Positions 8,858 through 16,746 of a stretch of DNA of 53,296 bases are shown piece by piece. The position numbers were made by a program, and so were the translations under genes. Under the pieces are notes generated by a model that did no database searches, had not been told where the DNA came from, and worked only from the letters and a program-made list of their open reading frames with translations. Position 1 is the stretch's first letter; the number at the start of each line of letters is the position of its first letter. Source of the DNA: a virus; the IMG/VR virus record IMGVR_UViG_3300037485_000957, positions 1-53,296 of that record; one strand, given 5' to 3'.

Positions 8858-9094
8858 ATGATGATAAACGTACCCATACTATATACCGAGGTTTCCAAAA
8901 GGAAAGAGTTCTCTCCTGCAATTCGTAATGGAGTGATTAAGATTGACAACAAAGAATACATGTACGTCAGATCGAAAGATGCCCTGATCGTCAAGGATTA
9001 CATAGCGAAATACAAAGAGCGAAAGGACGAAGGAGAAGAATGGGAAGAGTTTGTGGAGTTTGCCAATAACAATAGCAATGGAGTCAAGATATAA
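8858..9094 (+). CDS. Small protein after recombinase, unknown
   Basis: This 78-residue protein (MMINVPILYTEVSKRKEF) is followed by an acidic helical C terminus with EEWEEFVEF. It lies 1 base after the recombinase stop and overlaps the next gene by 17 bases. No family is recognised. It is probably expressed with the recombinase. Confidence 0.55.
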   Translation: MMINVPILYTEVSKRKEFSPAIRNGVIKIDNKEYMYVRSKDALIVKDYIAKYKERKDEGEEWEEFVEFANNNSNGVKI

Positions 9095-9296
9095 GGCGTG
9101 TGATAAGAAGTCGTTCCAATCAAAGAAAGAGGCGCAGAAGGCAGCTAAGACGCTGCAGAGTTCTCCTATTGTTGATGTAAGGACATTGCTTCGTGCTTAT
9201 AGATGTGAGCAGTGTGAATTCTGGCATCTAACGCATCACATAAATTCAGAGTCTAAAGTATTCTTCAGAGAGATGAATAAAAAAAGCCCCGATTAA
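9078..9296 (+). CDS. Small Cys/His protein, possible zinc finger
   Basis: From the ATG at 9078 the protein has 72 residues. A basic helix (KKSFQSKKEAQKAAKTL) is followed by YRCEQCEFWHLTHH, a CxxC...HxxxH arrangement that could bind zinc. Small phage proteins with a Cys-x-x-Cys-x-x-Trp-His-Leu-Thr signature are common; function is unknown. The stop codon lies in the loop of the downstream terminator. An upstream in-frame ATG-less extension from 9051 would overlap the previous gene further and is less likely. Confidence 0.6.
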   Translation: MESRYKACDKKSFQSKKEAQKAAKTLQSSPIVDVRTLLRAYRCEQCEFWHLTHHINSESKVFFREMNKKSPD

Positions 9297-9305
9297 GGGG
9301 CTTTG
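9281..9305. terminator. Bidirectional terminator between convergent genes
   Basis: AAAGCCCC (9283-9290) pairs with GGGGCTTT (9297-9304) over a 6-base loop that contains the stop of the plus-strand gene. A-rich sequence before and T-rich after let it work in both directions. It separates the recombinase block from the Lys-rich block. Confidence 0.85.
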
Positions 9306-9309
9306 CTAT

Positions 9310-9726
9310 TTATTTTACTTTGTAAGCGTTACGAACAGTCTTTTCGCTCATTGGCTTAGAGGACTTCACTTTGGGGGCGCGTTCCATTTTTCCTGTATTA
9401 GGATTGGAAACATAATCTCCCTTCTTCTGGAATGCACCTTTGATTGCTGCTCCTACTTTCTTAGCTCCTTTAACGATTCCTTTACGAACCTTAGGGCTTG
9501 ACAAAGCTGCTGCTGCTGCAGTTCCTAATATTGCTCCTCCAGCGATCTTCATTCCCTGACGACTTGCTCCGCTGCTAATCTTACGGCTTCCTCTGGGATG
9601 CGTTTCGTCGAAGAACTCTTTCTTCATCGGGCCTGGGCTTACTCCGTACTTTCCTGATTTAGCTCCAGAAGGAGCGCCTTTTGGCGGCTTACCTGGGCCA
9701 CCATCTTTTGGTTTCATAATTGCCAT
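9310..9726 (-). CDS. Lys/Gly-rich small protein with hydrophobic centre
   Basis: The 138-residue protein has a Pro/Gly/Lys-rich N terminus. A small-residue hydrophobic segment, GMKIAGGAILGTAAAAALSS, spans about residues 58-77. A strongly basic C terminus follows (KGIVKGAKKVGAAIKGAF). It is the last of four similar basic small proteins on this strand. Such proteins are often minor virion or DNA-associated proteins in marine and Bacteroidota phages, but this is inference. A second ATG three codons in is possible. It ends just before the bidirectional terminator. Confidence 0.6.
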   Translation of the reverse strand: MAIMKPKDGGPGKPPKGAPSGAKSGKYGVSPGPMKKEFFDETHPRGSRKISSGASRQGMKIAGGAILGTAAAAALSSPKVRKGIVKGAKKVGAAIKGAFQKKGDYVSNPNTGKMERAPKVKSSKPMSEKTVRNAYKVK

Positions 9727-9728
9727 GA

Positions 9729-9881
9729 TTATTTCTTTTTAGCGGTTTTTAATGATTCAACAAAATCCTGCTTAGTAGGCGCTCCCTTAGAACCTGGCTT
9801 ACGCATAGCCTCCCCTGATCCTGCTTTTATACGATCCTTCTTGGCTTTAATATTGGCATACAGCCCTTTCTTAGCAGCCAT
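9729..9881 (-). CDS. 50-aa conserved basic phage protein
   Basis: The product begins MAAKKGLYANIKAKKDRI and contains KAGSGEAMRKPGSKGAPT, a pattern I know from many tailed-phage genomes, where it is annotated hypothetical. It is very Lys-rich and has no membrane segment. It sits 2 bases upstream of the 138-aa basic protein gene and 3 bases after another one. Function unknown; a virion-associated role fits the cluster. Confidence 0.65.
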   Translation of the reverse strand: MAAKKGLYANIKAKKDRIKAGSGEAMRKPGSKGAPTKQDFVESLKTAKKK

Positions 9882-9884
9882 CGC

Positions 9885-10061
9885 TTATCGTTTTACAAGT
9901 CCTTTTGCTTTGATCTTCATCTTAGCCTTCACTATCTTACCGCCTTTCTTAGTCGATTTGATAGCGTCTGCGACAGAAGCACCAGAGCGCTCCATCGTGC
10001 TTTTGTCTGATTTCTTAACCACCGTACTTGCCATACCGCAGCTTTTCATTGCTTTTGCCAT
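9885..10061 (-). CDS. 58-aa Lys-rich protein
   Basis: The frame reads MAKAMKSCGMASTVVKKSDK and ends in alternating Lys/Ala/Ile (KAKMKIKAKGLVKR). It is preceded by AAAATCATGGC, the same start context as the 10401 gene. It is one of four basic small proteins in a row. No family is recognised. Confidence 0.55.
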   Translation of the reverse strand: MAKAMKSCGMASTVVKKSDKSTMERSGASVADAIKSTKKGGKIVKAKMKIKAKGLVKR

Positions 10062-10065
10062 GATT

Positions 10066-10401
10066 TTATTTTTTTACTGTTGGTTTTCTTATCGTTGTAA
10101 CGGACAGTTTCTTCTGTGACTTTACAGGCATCGCTTTAGGATATCCCTTTACAGCAGCTAAAGAGTCTTTTGTAGCTGATGTTCTTAAGTTTTTAGCGAT
10201 TGTGAGCCTTTCCTTCCCTGATGCTGACATGTTCCCCTTAAGGTCAATGAGTCTCGTTTCATCGCCCTTCCCAGCTTTAATAGACGATTTGCCCATCTTT
10301 TCTTGTTGAGTAGCAAATAGTTTCTTTCTATTGGATTCTCGCATCAAAGAATCTGAATTAACAGGCTTCTTTGTTGGTGGTTGCACTATCTTCTTTGCCA
10401 T
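10066..10401 (-). CDS. Basic protein, Lys/Ser-rich, unknown
   Basis: The start chosen is the ATG at 10401 (MAKKIVQPPTKKP, 111 residues), because it has the same AATCATGGC context as the neighbouring genes and avoids overlap with the OB-fold gene. An ATG 30 bases upstream is the alternative. The protein is rich in Lys, Ser and Met and appears largely disordered. It heads the group of Lys-rich genes. Function unknown. Confidence 0.55.
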   Translation of the reverse strand: MAKKIVQPPTKKPVNSDSLMRESNRKKLFATQQEKMGKSSIKAGKGDETRLIDLKGNMSASGKERLTIAKNLRTSATKDSLAAVKGYPKAMPVKSQKKLSVTTIRKPTVKK

Positions 10402-10423
10402 GATTATTTTCGTTTTAACAAAG

Positions 10424-10699
10424 TTAATCAATACTCTTTATGTAGTAACCTGTAATATTCGTTTGCCAATTATCGTGAATCAACTTACTCTCGACATTTG
10501 ACAACACATGTACCTTATCACCAACCCTGTGCGTAGAAAGATGACTACACACCTTCTCGCCCCAGAACTTAACCATTACGTGTTTAGGGAACTCTCCTGG
10601 CACATACAACAGCACCTCACGCTTAAAGTGAACTGGCTTATTAGGGAGAGCTATACGCTCAATATCCCCAATGCTCTCTATTACTCCTGATACATCCAT
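10424..10699 (-). CDS. DUF3127-like OB-fold protein
   Basis: The 91-residue protein follows the pattern of the Bacteroidota DUF3127/SSB-like OB fold. It has an initial G-x-I-x-x-I strand (VSGVIESIGD), then KREVLLYVPGEFPKHVMVKFWGEK (quoted in pieces: KREVLLYV, then PKHVMVKFWG), then VGDKVHVLSNVES and a terminal strand GYYIKSID. Members are thought to bind single-stranded DNA or RNA. It lies just upstream of the Lys-rich genes, behind the terminator of the 300-aa gene. The family call is from pattern memory. Confidence 0.55.
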   Translation of the reverse strand: MDVSGVIESIGDIERIALPNKPVHFKREVLLYVPGEFPKHVMVKFWGEKVCSHLSTHRVGDKVHVLSNVESKLIHDNWQTNITGYYIKSID

Positions 10700-10705
10700 A
10701 TACTA

Positions 10706-10746
10706 CAAAAAAAAAAGCGACCTCATACGTATTGTAAGAGGCCGCT
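10706..10746 (-). terminator. Strong leftward terminator after the 300-aa gene
   Basis: On the minus strand AGCGGCCTC pairs with GAGGTCGCT (one G-T pair), followed at once by ten T. This is a textbook intrinsic terminator for the gene ending at 10766. Confidence 0.9.
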
Positions 10747-10765
10747 AATGTAATGATTATATCAA

Positions 10766-11668
10766 TCAAGCCTCCTTGACACTGCCAGCAAGGGCAAACG
10801 AGCCACCCTCAATTCCAAGATCACTCATCTCTTCTTTTATCGCTTTACTCTTTGCCGCGGCCTTAGCAGCGCCCTTCGCCTTACCATTGTCAAATGGAGC
10901 TAAGTAACGACCACGCTCCTTCAACTTGCGCTCAAGGATGCTATACAGGTCAGAGCGCTCTGCGAACGTAGCTGATGCATATTCCTTCGTCTTACCAAGG
11001 CTAACACCCTCCAGCGTATAAACGCCGTCCTCGTTAACGATAACCCCACAAAGGATACCACTCTGGATATTCAACTCCTTATAGTCGAACATAGCGTCTA
11101 CGTGATTCAAGAACTCCACACGCTTCGTGCGATCGCAAGAGATCACTCCCGTGCTAAACCCAACCAAAGCATTGCGCAACTCACGCTCATCAAGCTTCCA
11201 AGGCTCTACCCCAAAGTGGATAGCGATACCCTTGTGCTCAACCTCATTCATCGACTTGTACTTATCGAACACATCACTCTTCTCATCGTCATCATTGAAT
11301 GTCGCTTCCAATGCTTCCCCTGTGATAGTGAATAGATACAATGAGTCACTACGGCGTACTCCCGTCAATCCTAAGGCATCTTCCATGTCTGGATGATTCT
11401 CAATCCAACGCTTCACCTTCTCGTCGCTGATACCTGTCTTACCAAGCTCAATCTCGATGGAGTACATGTTGTCGCGATTAAGCTCCAATAGCGCCTTCTT
11501 AACCTCTTTGCTGCGATCCACCTCTACAACGTCGCCGTTATCAAGAAGCGCTCGAAGCATCGTCTTATTCTTGTCCTCATCGTAGTACTCATAGGCAGCG
11601 TCGATCATACGCTTACCTGTGATTCTATCCGCGTGCTTTGCAGATATGATTAACTTGTTACTTGCCAT
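10766..11668 (-). CDS. 300-aa protein in its own transcription unit, unknown
   Basis: The protein begins MASNKLIISAKHADRITGK. It has an acidic, mixed alpha/beta body and an Ala/Lys-rich C-terminal helix (NGKAKGAAKAAAKSKAIKEE, about residues 259-278). It has a private promoter (11694-11701) with a nearby AGTATTATT element and a strong terminator, which argues for tightly controlled, possibly abundant expression. No membrane or signal segment is seen. I do not recognise the family. A structural or DNA-binding role is possible but not shown. Confidence 0.75.
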   Translation of the reverse strand: MASNKLIISAKHADRITGKRMIDAAYEYYDEDKNKTMLRALLDNGDVVEVDRSKEVKKALLELNRDNMYSIEIELGKTGISDEKVKRWIENHPDMEDALGLTGVRRSDSLYLFTITGEALEATFNDDDEKSDVFDKYKSMNEVEHKGIAIHFGVEPWKLDERELRNALVGFSTGVISCDRTKRVEFLNHVDAMFDYKELNIQSGILCGVIVNEDGVYTLEGVSLGKTKEYASATFAERSDLYSILERKLKERGRYLAPFDNGKAKGAAKAAAKSKAIKEEMSDLGIEGGSFALAGSVKEA

Positions 11669-11693
11669 ATAGCTATATTGAAATGTTTACATG

Positions 11694-11717
11694 CAAATGT
11701 AATAAATAAATAATACT
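11694..11717 (-). promoter_or_regulatory. Promoter with upstream AGTATTATT element
   Basis: The minus-strand box TACATTTG (11694-11701) is preceded by AGTATTATT (11709-11717), the inverse of the AATAATACY element found at other promoters. The spacing resembles that before 17675 and 40537. The leader is about 20-25 bases. Confidence 0.6.
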
Positions 11718-11995
11718 TAAATGGAAACGCCCCAGCTATTGCCGAGGCGTGCCATACATGAGAAACACAACTATACTAAGTGACTATCGTAAACCCATTG
11801 TAATGTAACACTTATGTTACTCTTCCGCAAGGTGTTTATTCCCAAAGAAAGAGAAAAGAAAAACGAAACAAGCAATAAGAAAGTAAAAAGAAAAAAGAAA
11901 GAAAAGCCCCCAGAAAAGAATTAGTTTCTTTAATCAGTTATGCGATCCAATACGTGTTACGTAAAGTCAGTGGGGAACAGTCATCCAGTTCATCC

Positions 11996-12086
11996 AAAAA
12001 AAAGAAACCCTCCAATAGTTTGCACACCATAAGAGGGAGGGTTCTTTTAAATAAGAGAAGTGAATGTCTTATTCTTATGATGTGCA
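11996..12086 (-). ncRNA. Candidate small RNA with own promoter and terminator
   Basis: A minus-strand box TACATTTG (12090-12097) would start a transcript near 12086. A strong terminator ends it about 90 bases later: AACCCTCC/GGAGGGTT (12006-12013 with 12036-12043) followed by eight T. The first 13 bases (complement of 12074-12086) can pair with 13 bases inside the terminator loop (12021-12033), with 12 Watson-Crick pairs and one G-U, giving a pseudoknot or a switch. A further 6-bp hairpin AATAAG/CTTATT lies between. No plausible reading frame fits. The pattern supports an independent regulatory RNA. Confidence 0.55.
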
Positions 12087-12089
12087 CAG

Positions 12090-12097
12090 CAAATGTA
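12090..12097 (-). promoter_or_regulatory. Promoter of the candidate small RNA
   Basis: TACATTTG on the minus strand, identical to the boxes before 11668 and 17675. Confidence 0.5.
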
Positions 12098-12170
12098 CAA
12101 ACCCATTTTGAATAAGCAAGCAATCATGCAAATATATTTGCATTACCGTATTCAAGCAATAAAGGTTACG

Positions 12171-12178
12171 TAACTTTG
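12171..12178 (+). promoter_or_regulatory. Promoter of the fibre operon
   Basis: TAACTTTG matches TAnnTTTG. The fibre ATG at 12183 is 4 bases further on, again implying a leaderless mRNA. Confidence 0.6.
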
Positions 12179-12182
12179 TATT

Positions 12183-14621
12183 ATGGCAACCCCAACACTA
12201 TCAGACTTCTTGGTAGTACCCATAAATGGTACAGACCTGATTGCCTTTTACAGAGGATCAAATACATCAAGACCCCTATACCTACGATACAGCACGTTCC
12301 TTGATATCCTATCACAATCCATAGGTGGCGGCACGTCATTGCTATTAAAGACCAATGGTGTACAGAATCCTGTACAAACCATCCTCAACCTTGTAGATGG
12401 ATCAGGGATGACCATCACCGATGATGGATTGGGTAACATCACATTCACGTCCTCTGGAGGAGCGCCATACATCACCTCAACGTCCGACTCAGCAGATATT
12501 GAACTTGATGTCACAGCAGGGGACTTAAACGCTGTATTGACAGCTATAGGCACGGCAGGCACATTCGGGGACTCTACACATGTTCCGCAGATTACAGTTG
12601 ATAGCAAAGGACGTATCACAGGGGTGACGCTTGTTGCTATTACAGCAGGGACGGGAACGGTAACGTCTGTTGCTACAGCAGGATTGATTAGTGGAGGCCC
12701 TATAACGGTGTCGGGAACAATTACCACGTTCATGTCCACCAATAAAATGGTTGGCAGATATTCGGTTGGAAGCGGAGTGATGGAAGAAGTGAGTGTAGGG
12801 GCGGGACTTGCCATTAGCGGAAGCTCTCTTATCGCTACGGGTAGCGCAAGTGGTGGATCATCCATCAGCTATTACCTCAACGGGGGTACAGCGGCATCTG
12901 TCGCCACCTATTACCAAATGAGTAAGACGGCTGTTGTTGGAACAAACGTAGACTTTCCATTAGCAGGCAACGGACTCATAACACAATGGCTAACGGACGT
13001 AGGTGATCCTAATAGGATTGAAATACCTGCAGGTAACTGGAACTTCGAGATATTCATGTCTGCTTCTTCAGCAGGGGGTACGCCAGCATTTTATGTTGAG
13101 TTGCTGAAATACAACGGGACATTCACCACCATCGCCAATAGCTCGGCAGCACCAGAGAACATAACAGGAGGCACGAGCATTGATCTATATCTCACCTCCC
13201 TTGCCATCCCATACACCACGCTACTTGCAACTGATCGTCTTGCGCTTCGCGTGTATATTGTCAATTCAGTACCCGGAAGGACAATCACCATGCACACGCA
13301 GGACAGCCATCTATGCCAAGTGATAACAAACTTCGCAGGTGGCGTTGTTTCAATCAACGGCGTTGGGGCTAACACGCAATTCCTCACCACAGGGGCGGCA
13401 GGCACGGATTTCAATATTGATAGCACATCCACCCCTGACACGCACATATTCAATCTACCAACAGCATCAGCAATAAATCGCGGTGCGTTAAGCACAACAG
13501 ATTGGAGTGAGTTTAAGGGAAAGCAGAATCTTCTTACCACAACAAAGTCGGTAAAGGTCATTGCTAACAACGTAGAGCTTGAAAATGATGAAGCCGCTCC
13601 ATTAGCCAGAAAATTCTATTCCACAGATGGAGCAGCAGCAAGAGGATGGAGATACATTGAGAAAGCAGACCTTCCTGTATTGATACAAGGAGCAGCCTAT
13701 CCATACGTTGAGCGGGAATATATAAGCTACACCGGAGCGAGTGCGATTATTAAGATTCCCGGAAGCAATGTAATATTCGTTGCATACACCAATACCGCCA
13801 CGGTAGTGGCATATAACACGGTCACTGGAAATATACTTTCTACAACAGCGGTTGCCGCCGCGTCAGGATTGGTTTACGTTACATTAACAGCCGAGGTTTG
13901 GGCGTTTGGATCGGGAGCAAGCGTGAGCCGGTTTAATGCAACAACGGGGGCATTAATAGCAACCACAGCGGTAGCCTCATTGACGGCAAGCTGTCGTGGA
14001 GTGTATGACGATTCTCTTGTCACGGGAAACGTCTACGCCTACAACGGGTCAACAATGAATGTTATCAATGCGACAACATACGTAAGAACGGGTGTTTCAT
14101 TGGTTTCAGGAACAGGAAGTTGGGAGCTTACGCTTGTGACTTCCGGCGTTCAGGCTGGGTTATTGATAGGCTTTGTGAATACAGGTGTTTTTGGCTTCAA
14201 CAAAGCAACGAACACATTAGCATACGCACCTAATGGCATGGTCTATAACTTCATAAAGCACGTTCCTTCGCTGAATGTGTTTATTGGGGTTTCGCTTGGA
14301 ACTAATGTTATTAGCCTGTTATCTGCTCCAACGTCAACATCGTTAGCCATAACGTCATCCCTCGGAGGATTGCAAACACCTTATTCATTTGAATTTGACG
14401 AAGCTGAGGATAGGATTTTTATTCTTAACTCCGCAATATCTACTAGCCCACTTCGACTTCATATTATGGAATTATCCACATTCACATTTATCAAGTCGAT
14501 TGTATTGACGGCGAATGCTTTCAGTTCAATAAGCTGGATGGATATTGACAAGGCAAATAAAGCAATGTATGTTGTAGCGACACCTGCGGGTGGATCAATT
14601 AACAAAGTGATATACGCATAA
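12183..14621 (+). CDS. Tail fibre or adhesin with C-terminal beta-propeller-like region
   Basis: The 812-residue protein opens with a short virion-attachment-type N terminus (LSDFLVVPINGTDLIAFYRG). Long Gly/Thr/Ser-rich beta repeats follow, typical of trimeric fibres (GSGMTITDDGLGNITFTSSG; GTVTSVATAGLISGG). Near residues 430-450 RGALSTTDWSEFKGKQ resembles fibre shaft junctions. The last 300 residues show repeated blade-like units (VAYNTVTGNILSTTAVAA, then SRFNATTGALIATTAVAS) resembling a YVTN/WD-type propeller, a plausible receptor-binding head. It is the first gene of a plus-strand host-recognition operon. The exact receptor is unknown. Confidence 0.75.
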   Translation: MATPTLSDFLVVPINGTDLIAFYRGSNTSRPLYLRYSTFLDILSQSIGGGTSLLLKTNGVQNPVQTILNLVDGSGMTITDDGLGNITFTSSGGAPYITSTSDSADIELDVTAGDLNAVLTAIGTAGTFGDSTHVPQITVDSKGRITGVTLVAITAGTGTVTSVATAGLISGGPITVSGTITTFMSTNKMVGRYSVGSGVMEEVSVGAGLAISGSSLIATGSASGGSSISYYLNGGTAASVATYYQMSKTAVVGTNVDFPLAGNGLITQWLTDVGDPNRIEIPAGNWNFEIFMSASSAGGTPAFYVELLKYNGTFTTIANSSAAPENITGGTSIDLYLTSLAIPYTTLLATDRLALRVYIVNSVPGRTITMHTQDSHLCQVITNFAGGVVSINGVGANTQFLTTGAAGTDFNIDSTSTPDTHIFNLPTASAINRGALSTTDWSEFKGKQNLLTTTKSVKVIANNVELENDEAAPLARKFYSTDGAAARGWRYIEKADLPVLIQGAAYPYVEREYISYTGASAIIKIPGSNVIFVAYTNTATVVAYNTVTGNILSTTAVAAASGLVYVTLTAEVWAFGSGASVSRFNATTGALIATTAVASLTASCRGVYDDSLVTGNVYAYNGSTMNVINATTYVRTGVSLVSGTGSWELTLVTSGVQAGLLIGFVNTGVFGFNKATNTLAYAPNGMVYNFIKHVPSLNVFIGVSLGTNVISLLSAPTSTSLAITSSLGGLQTPYSFEFDEAEDRIFILNSAISTSPLRLHIMELSTFTFIKSIVLTANAFSSISWMDIDKANKAMYVVATPAGGSINKVIYA

Positions 14622-15124
14622 TGAAAGGACTATTTTCAATTGAACAGGATACGATTGTCAGCTACGGTGTTGCATACGAAAATATGGGGACAATAGATAG
14701 CGTGTACGACATTCCTGATGACTACACGCCTGATAGGTATCGTTACGCATCAATTACTCCAGGCACATTCAATCCAAATGGATTCACACCCATATCCACT
14801 GTTTCTGTTGACTTTATTAAAAGGCAATCCAACGTCAACGCAATGAGTCAATACATGACCGCTGTTAAGGATGCAGGAGGCATCACACAGGCGAATCTTG
14901 AACTATTCCTTTCGGACACCGCAGCATTCGTTCCTGCATACGTAGGAGGAAGTTCGCGCCTTATAACATGGATTGAAACGGTGAATAGAAATGGATATAA
15001 CGCTATAACAACAGGATTCAAGACGAAGACCGGTTATCGAGGAGCATTGCTTTCCGGCACAGCAGGTGCAACAGGAGAATACCAAAGAGCAACAGACATT
15101 TTAGCCATACTAAACAACCTATAA
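14621..15124 (+). CDS. Fibre-associated protein, unknown
   Basis: The start codon shares one base with the fibre stop (TAATG), so translation is coupled. The 167-residue product is rich in Tyr, Thr and Gly and begins MKGLFSIEQDTIVSYGVAYE. No signal or membrane segment is seen. Its position directly behind a long fibre gene suggests a chaperone, a fibre tip or another minor tail component. No family is recognised. Confidence 0.6.
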   Translation: MKGLFSIEQDTIVSYGVAYENMGTIDSVYDIPDDYTPDRYRYASITPGTFNPNGFTPISTVSVDFIKRQSNVNAMSQYMTAVKDAGGITQANLELFLSDTAAFVPAYVGGSSRLITWIETVNRNGYNAITTGFKTKTGYRGALLSGTAGATGEYQRATDILAILNNL

Positions 15125-15126
15125 TC

Positions 15127-15408
15127 ATGGCACGCGCATCAAAGGCAATAGCAAAGACAACAACGGGGAAGAATAAGCATTATCTCCCGACATCGCAGGG
15201 GGCTGGCATGACAGCCAAAGGACGTGCCGCGTACAACAAAGCCAACAGCTCCAATCTCAAAGCGCCAGCTCCCAATCCAAAGACACCAAAGGACAAAGCT
15301 CGTAAGAAGTCATTCTGCGCTCGAATGGGCGGCATGCCAGGGGCTACATCAAAAGAAGGCAAGCCAACACGTAAGGGAGCTGCATTGAAGCGTTGGGGGT
15401 GTAGCTGA
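15127..15408 (+). CDS. Conserved small basic phage protein (KARKKSFCARM family)
   Basis: The 93-residue, very basic protein contains KARKKSFCARMGGMPG and ends in ALKRWGCS, which matches a phage family with a SFCARM...LRxWxC signature (annotated DUF6321-like in memory). The two conserved Cys could bind metal or form a disulfide. Members are common in marine and environmental phages and have no established function. It lies 2 bases after the preceding gene in the fibre operon. Confidence 0.65.
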   Translation: MARASKAIAKTTTGKNKHYLPTSQGAGMTAKGRAAYNKANSSNLKAPAPNPKTPKDKARKKSFCARMGGMPGATSKEGKPTRKGAALKRWGCS

Positions 15409-15416
15409 CATTTTCT

Positions 15417-15424
15417 TATCTTTG
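15417..15424 (+). promoter_or_regulatory. Internal promoter in the fibre operon
   Basis: TATCTTTG matches TAnnTTTG, with TTG at 15392-15394, 22 bases upstream, where a -33 element would lie. The next ATG is at 15441. Confidence 0.45.
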
Positions 15425-15440
15425 GGGAAAACTACACGAT

Positions 15441-15941
15441 ATGTCAACATCACCGATAGGAACAGTGTTCCCTGCAGTAGCGCCAAGCGCATTAGTAAGA
15501 GTGGGCATCCCCACAGGAGACGGATTCTCTATGTTAGATGGATCAGTGCCAGTAGAATCGCTAACAGGAGGCGTTCGTAGATTCGATGTCACATTCCCTG
15601 CTTCTGAGTTTAAGAGCATAGGCACAATGCCATTGGTGATTATTGAATCTAACAGAACCGTAATTGTCACATCTGCAGCCGTAGTTCTATCAGGGCAAAC
15701 AGAGGCGTTTGATTTCAGTGGAGGGGTTGCTATTAAGAGTGAAGGAGCAGCCGATCTTCAACTGAGTTCAGCTTCTGTGTATCTTGAAGTTAATTCAAAT
15801 CAATTAATGTGGCAGCCTGCAGATGGTCTTAATCAAATCGGACAAGGTAGTGTTTACATTTTTGCTAAGTCAGGAGAAGATGCCACCACTGGCGATGGCT
15901 TCGTACGCATCATAGGACTTTACTACGAAATTGATTTATGA
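15441..15941 (+). CDS. Beta-rich protein upstream of the peptidase, unknown
   Basis: The 166-residue protein is Ser/Gly/Val-rich and predicted all-beta. It begins MSTSPIGTVFPAVAPSAL, has no signal peptide, and ends GFVRIIGLYYEIDL. Its stop overlaps the ATG of the M15 peptidase. It has the look of a small tail or head decoration protein. No family recognised. Confidence 0.6.
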   Translation: MSTSPIGTVFPAVAPSALVRVGIPTGDGFSMLDGSVPVESLTGGVRRFDVTFPASEFKSIGTMPLVIIESNRTVIVTSAAVVLSGQTEAFDFSGGVAIKSEGAADLQLSSASVYLEVNSNQLMWQPADGLNQIGQGSVYIFAKSGEDATTGDGFVRIIGLYYEIDL

Positions 15942-16417
15942 TGGACGCAGTATCAGTATCGCGAATAAGCCTCTTACACCCCGTATTGCGTGTTAATGCT
16001 ATGCAGATGTACGAAGAGATAACAAAAGCACTCTCAGGGCGTGCTATGTGCAGAATAACGCATACTCTACGTACTATAGAAGAGCAGGACGCTCTATACG
16101 CACAGGGACGCACCAAGCCAGGTAAGAAAGTAACCAACGCAAAAGGAGGCCAGTCATACCATAACTACGGCATGGCATTCGACATATGCCTCATCGTAGA
16201 TGGCAAGACAGCGTCATGGGATATGGAGGAGGACTTCGACAAGGATCACGAAGCCGACTGGATGGAAATCGTACACATCGCCAAGAAGTACGGATGGGAA
16301 TGGGGAGGCGGATGGGAAAAATTCAAAGACGCCCCGCACTTCCAGAAGACATACGGCTACACCACCACCAAACTCAAGACCATGGTGAAGAATTCAGGGT
16401 ATCCTGCTCCTCTATAA
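15938..16417 (+). CDS. M15-type peptidoglycan endopeptidase (endolysin)
   Basis: The 159-residue protein matches the Peptidase_M15_4/CwlK group, which cleaves peptide stems of peptidoglycan, often L-Ala-D-Glu or D-Ala bonds. Visible zinc ligands are His75 and Asp82 in SYHNYGMAFDI and His134 in APHFQ. The early segment ITHTLRTIEEQDALYAQGRT is the usual substrate-cleft element. There is no signal peptide, so it needs a holin for release at lysis, or acts on the virion. It may start at the second ATG. It overlaps the previous gene by an ATGA junction and its 3' end overlaps a convergent gene by 44 bases. Confidence 0.85.
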   Translation: MMDAVSVSRISLLHPVLRVNAMQMYEEITKALSGRAMCRITHTLRTIEEQDALYAQGRTKPGKKVTNAKGGQSYHNYGMAFDICLIVDGKTASWDMEEDFDKDHEADWMEIVHIAKKYGWEWGGGWEKFKDAPHFQKTYGYTTTKLKTMVKNSGYPAPL

Positions 16418-16571
16418 TGTGCTGACGTATAGCAAACCTACTTATCTTACCATTAGCGCACTTCCTAACAGCAGCGTTCCATACCTCACGCATCAACCAC
16501 TCCGTACGCTTCTCATCCAGCTCACGTAGCCCGTGTAGCGTAACCTTATTGAGTATCTCCTGGAACTCCAT
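16374..16571 (-). CDS. Small helical protein, unknown
   Basis: The 65-residue product (MEFQEILNKVTLHGLRELDE) is helical and charged with an Arg-rich middle. It is the last gene of a five-gene minus-strand operon and overlaps the 3' end of the convergent peptidase gene. Overlap with the upstream gene (16546-16571) suggests coupling. No family recognised. Confidence 0.5.
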   Translation of the reverse strand: MEFQEILNKVTLHGLRELDEKRTEWLMREVWNAAVRKCANGKISRFAIRQHIIEEQDTLNSSPWS

Positions 16572-16746
16572 CTATCTTAGCCGACACTATCGTACCACGC
16601 TCTCCACGCTCATGATGGAAGCTAAACTCACAACTATCATACTCCTTCATACCCTCAGGGATGGCATCGCCATGCACCTTAAGAGCGTTACCATGTGATG
16701 TCAATACACACCACACCCCATCCTCTTTAAACAACGTACCAATCAT
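16546..16746 (-). CDS. Small beta-rich protein, unknown
   Basis: The 66-residue product begins MIGTLFKEDGVWCVLTSHGN and continues with strand-turn-strand patterns and an EFSFHHERGE segment. It overlaps both neighbours by a few bases. It reads as a small OB- or SH3-like barrel, but this is only a guess from pattern. Function unknown. Confidence 0.5.
   Translation of the reverse strand: MIGTLFKEDGVWCVLTSHGNALKVHGDAIPEGMKEYDSCEFSFHHERGERGTIVSAKIDGVPGDTQ

Larger units (their letters stand above)
11702..12182. other. Gene-free divergent region with purine tract and small inverted repeat
   Basis: About 480 bases lie between divergent genes. They hold a hairpin ACGCC/GGCGT near 11728-11750 and a short inverted repeat GTAAC-acttat-GTTAC at 11805-11820. 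A nearly pure purine tract runs on the plus strand at 11844-11920. A candidate small RNA lies at 11996-12086 and the fibre promoter at 12171. I see no convincing protein gene. Confidence 0.6.

Noticed and set aside
11938-12123. 61-codon minus-strand open frame over the candidate small RNA
   Set aside because: It runs through the terminator poly-T (giving FFF) and the RNA stem, and has poor protein composition.
12248-12865. 205-codon minus-strand open frame inside the fibre gene
   Set aside because: Fully antisense to a convincing fibre gene. It is Val/Pro-rich because of the fibre's Gly/Thr codons. No promoter or start context.
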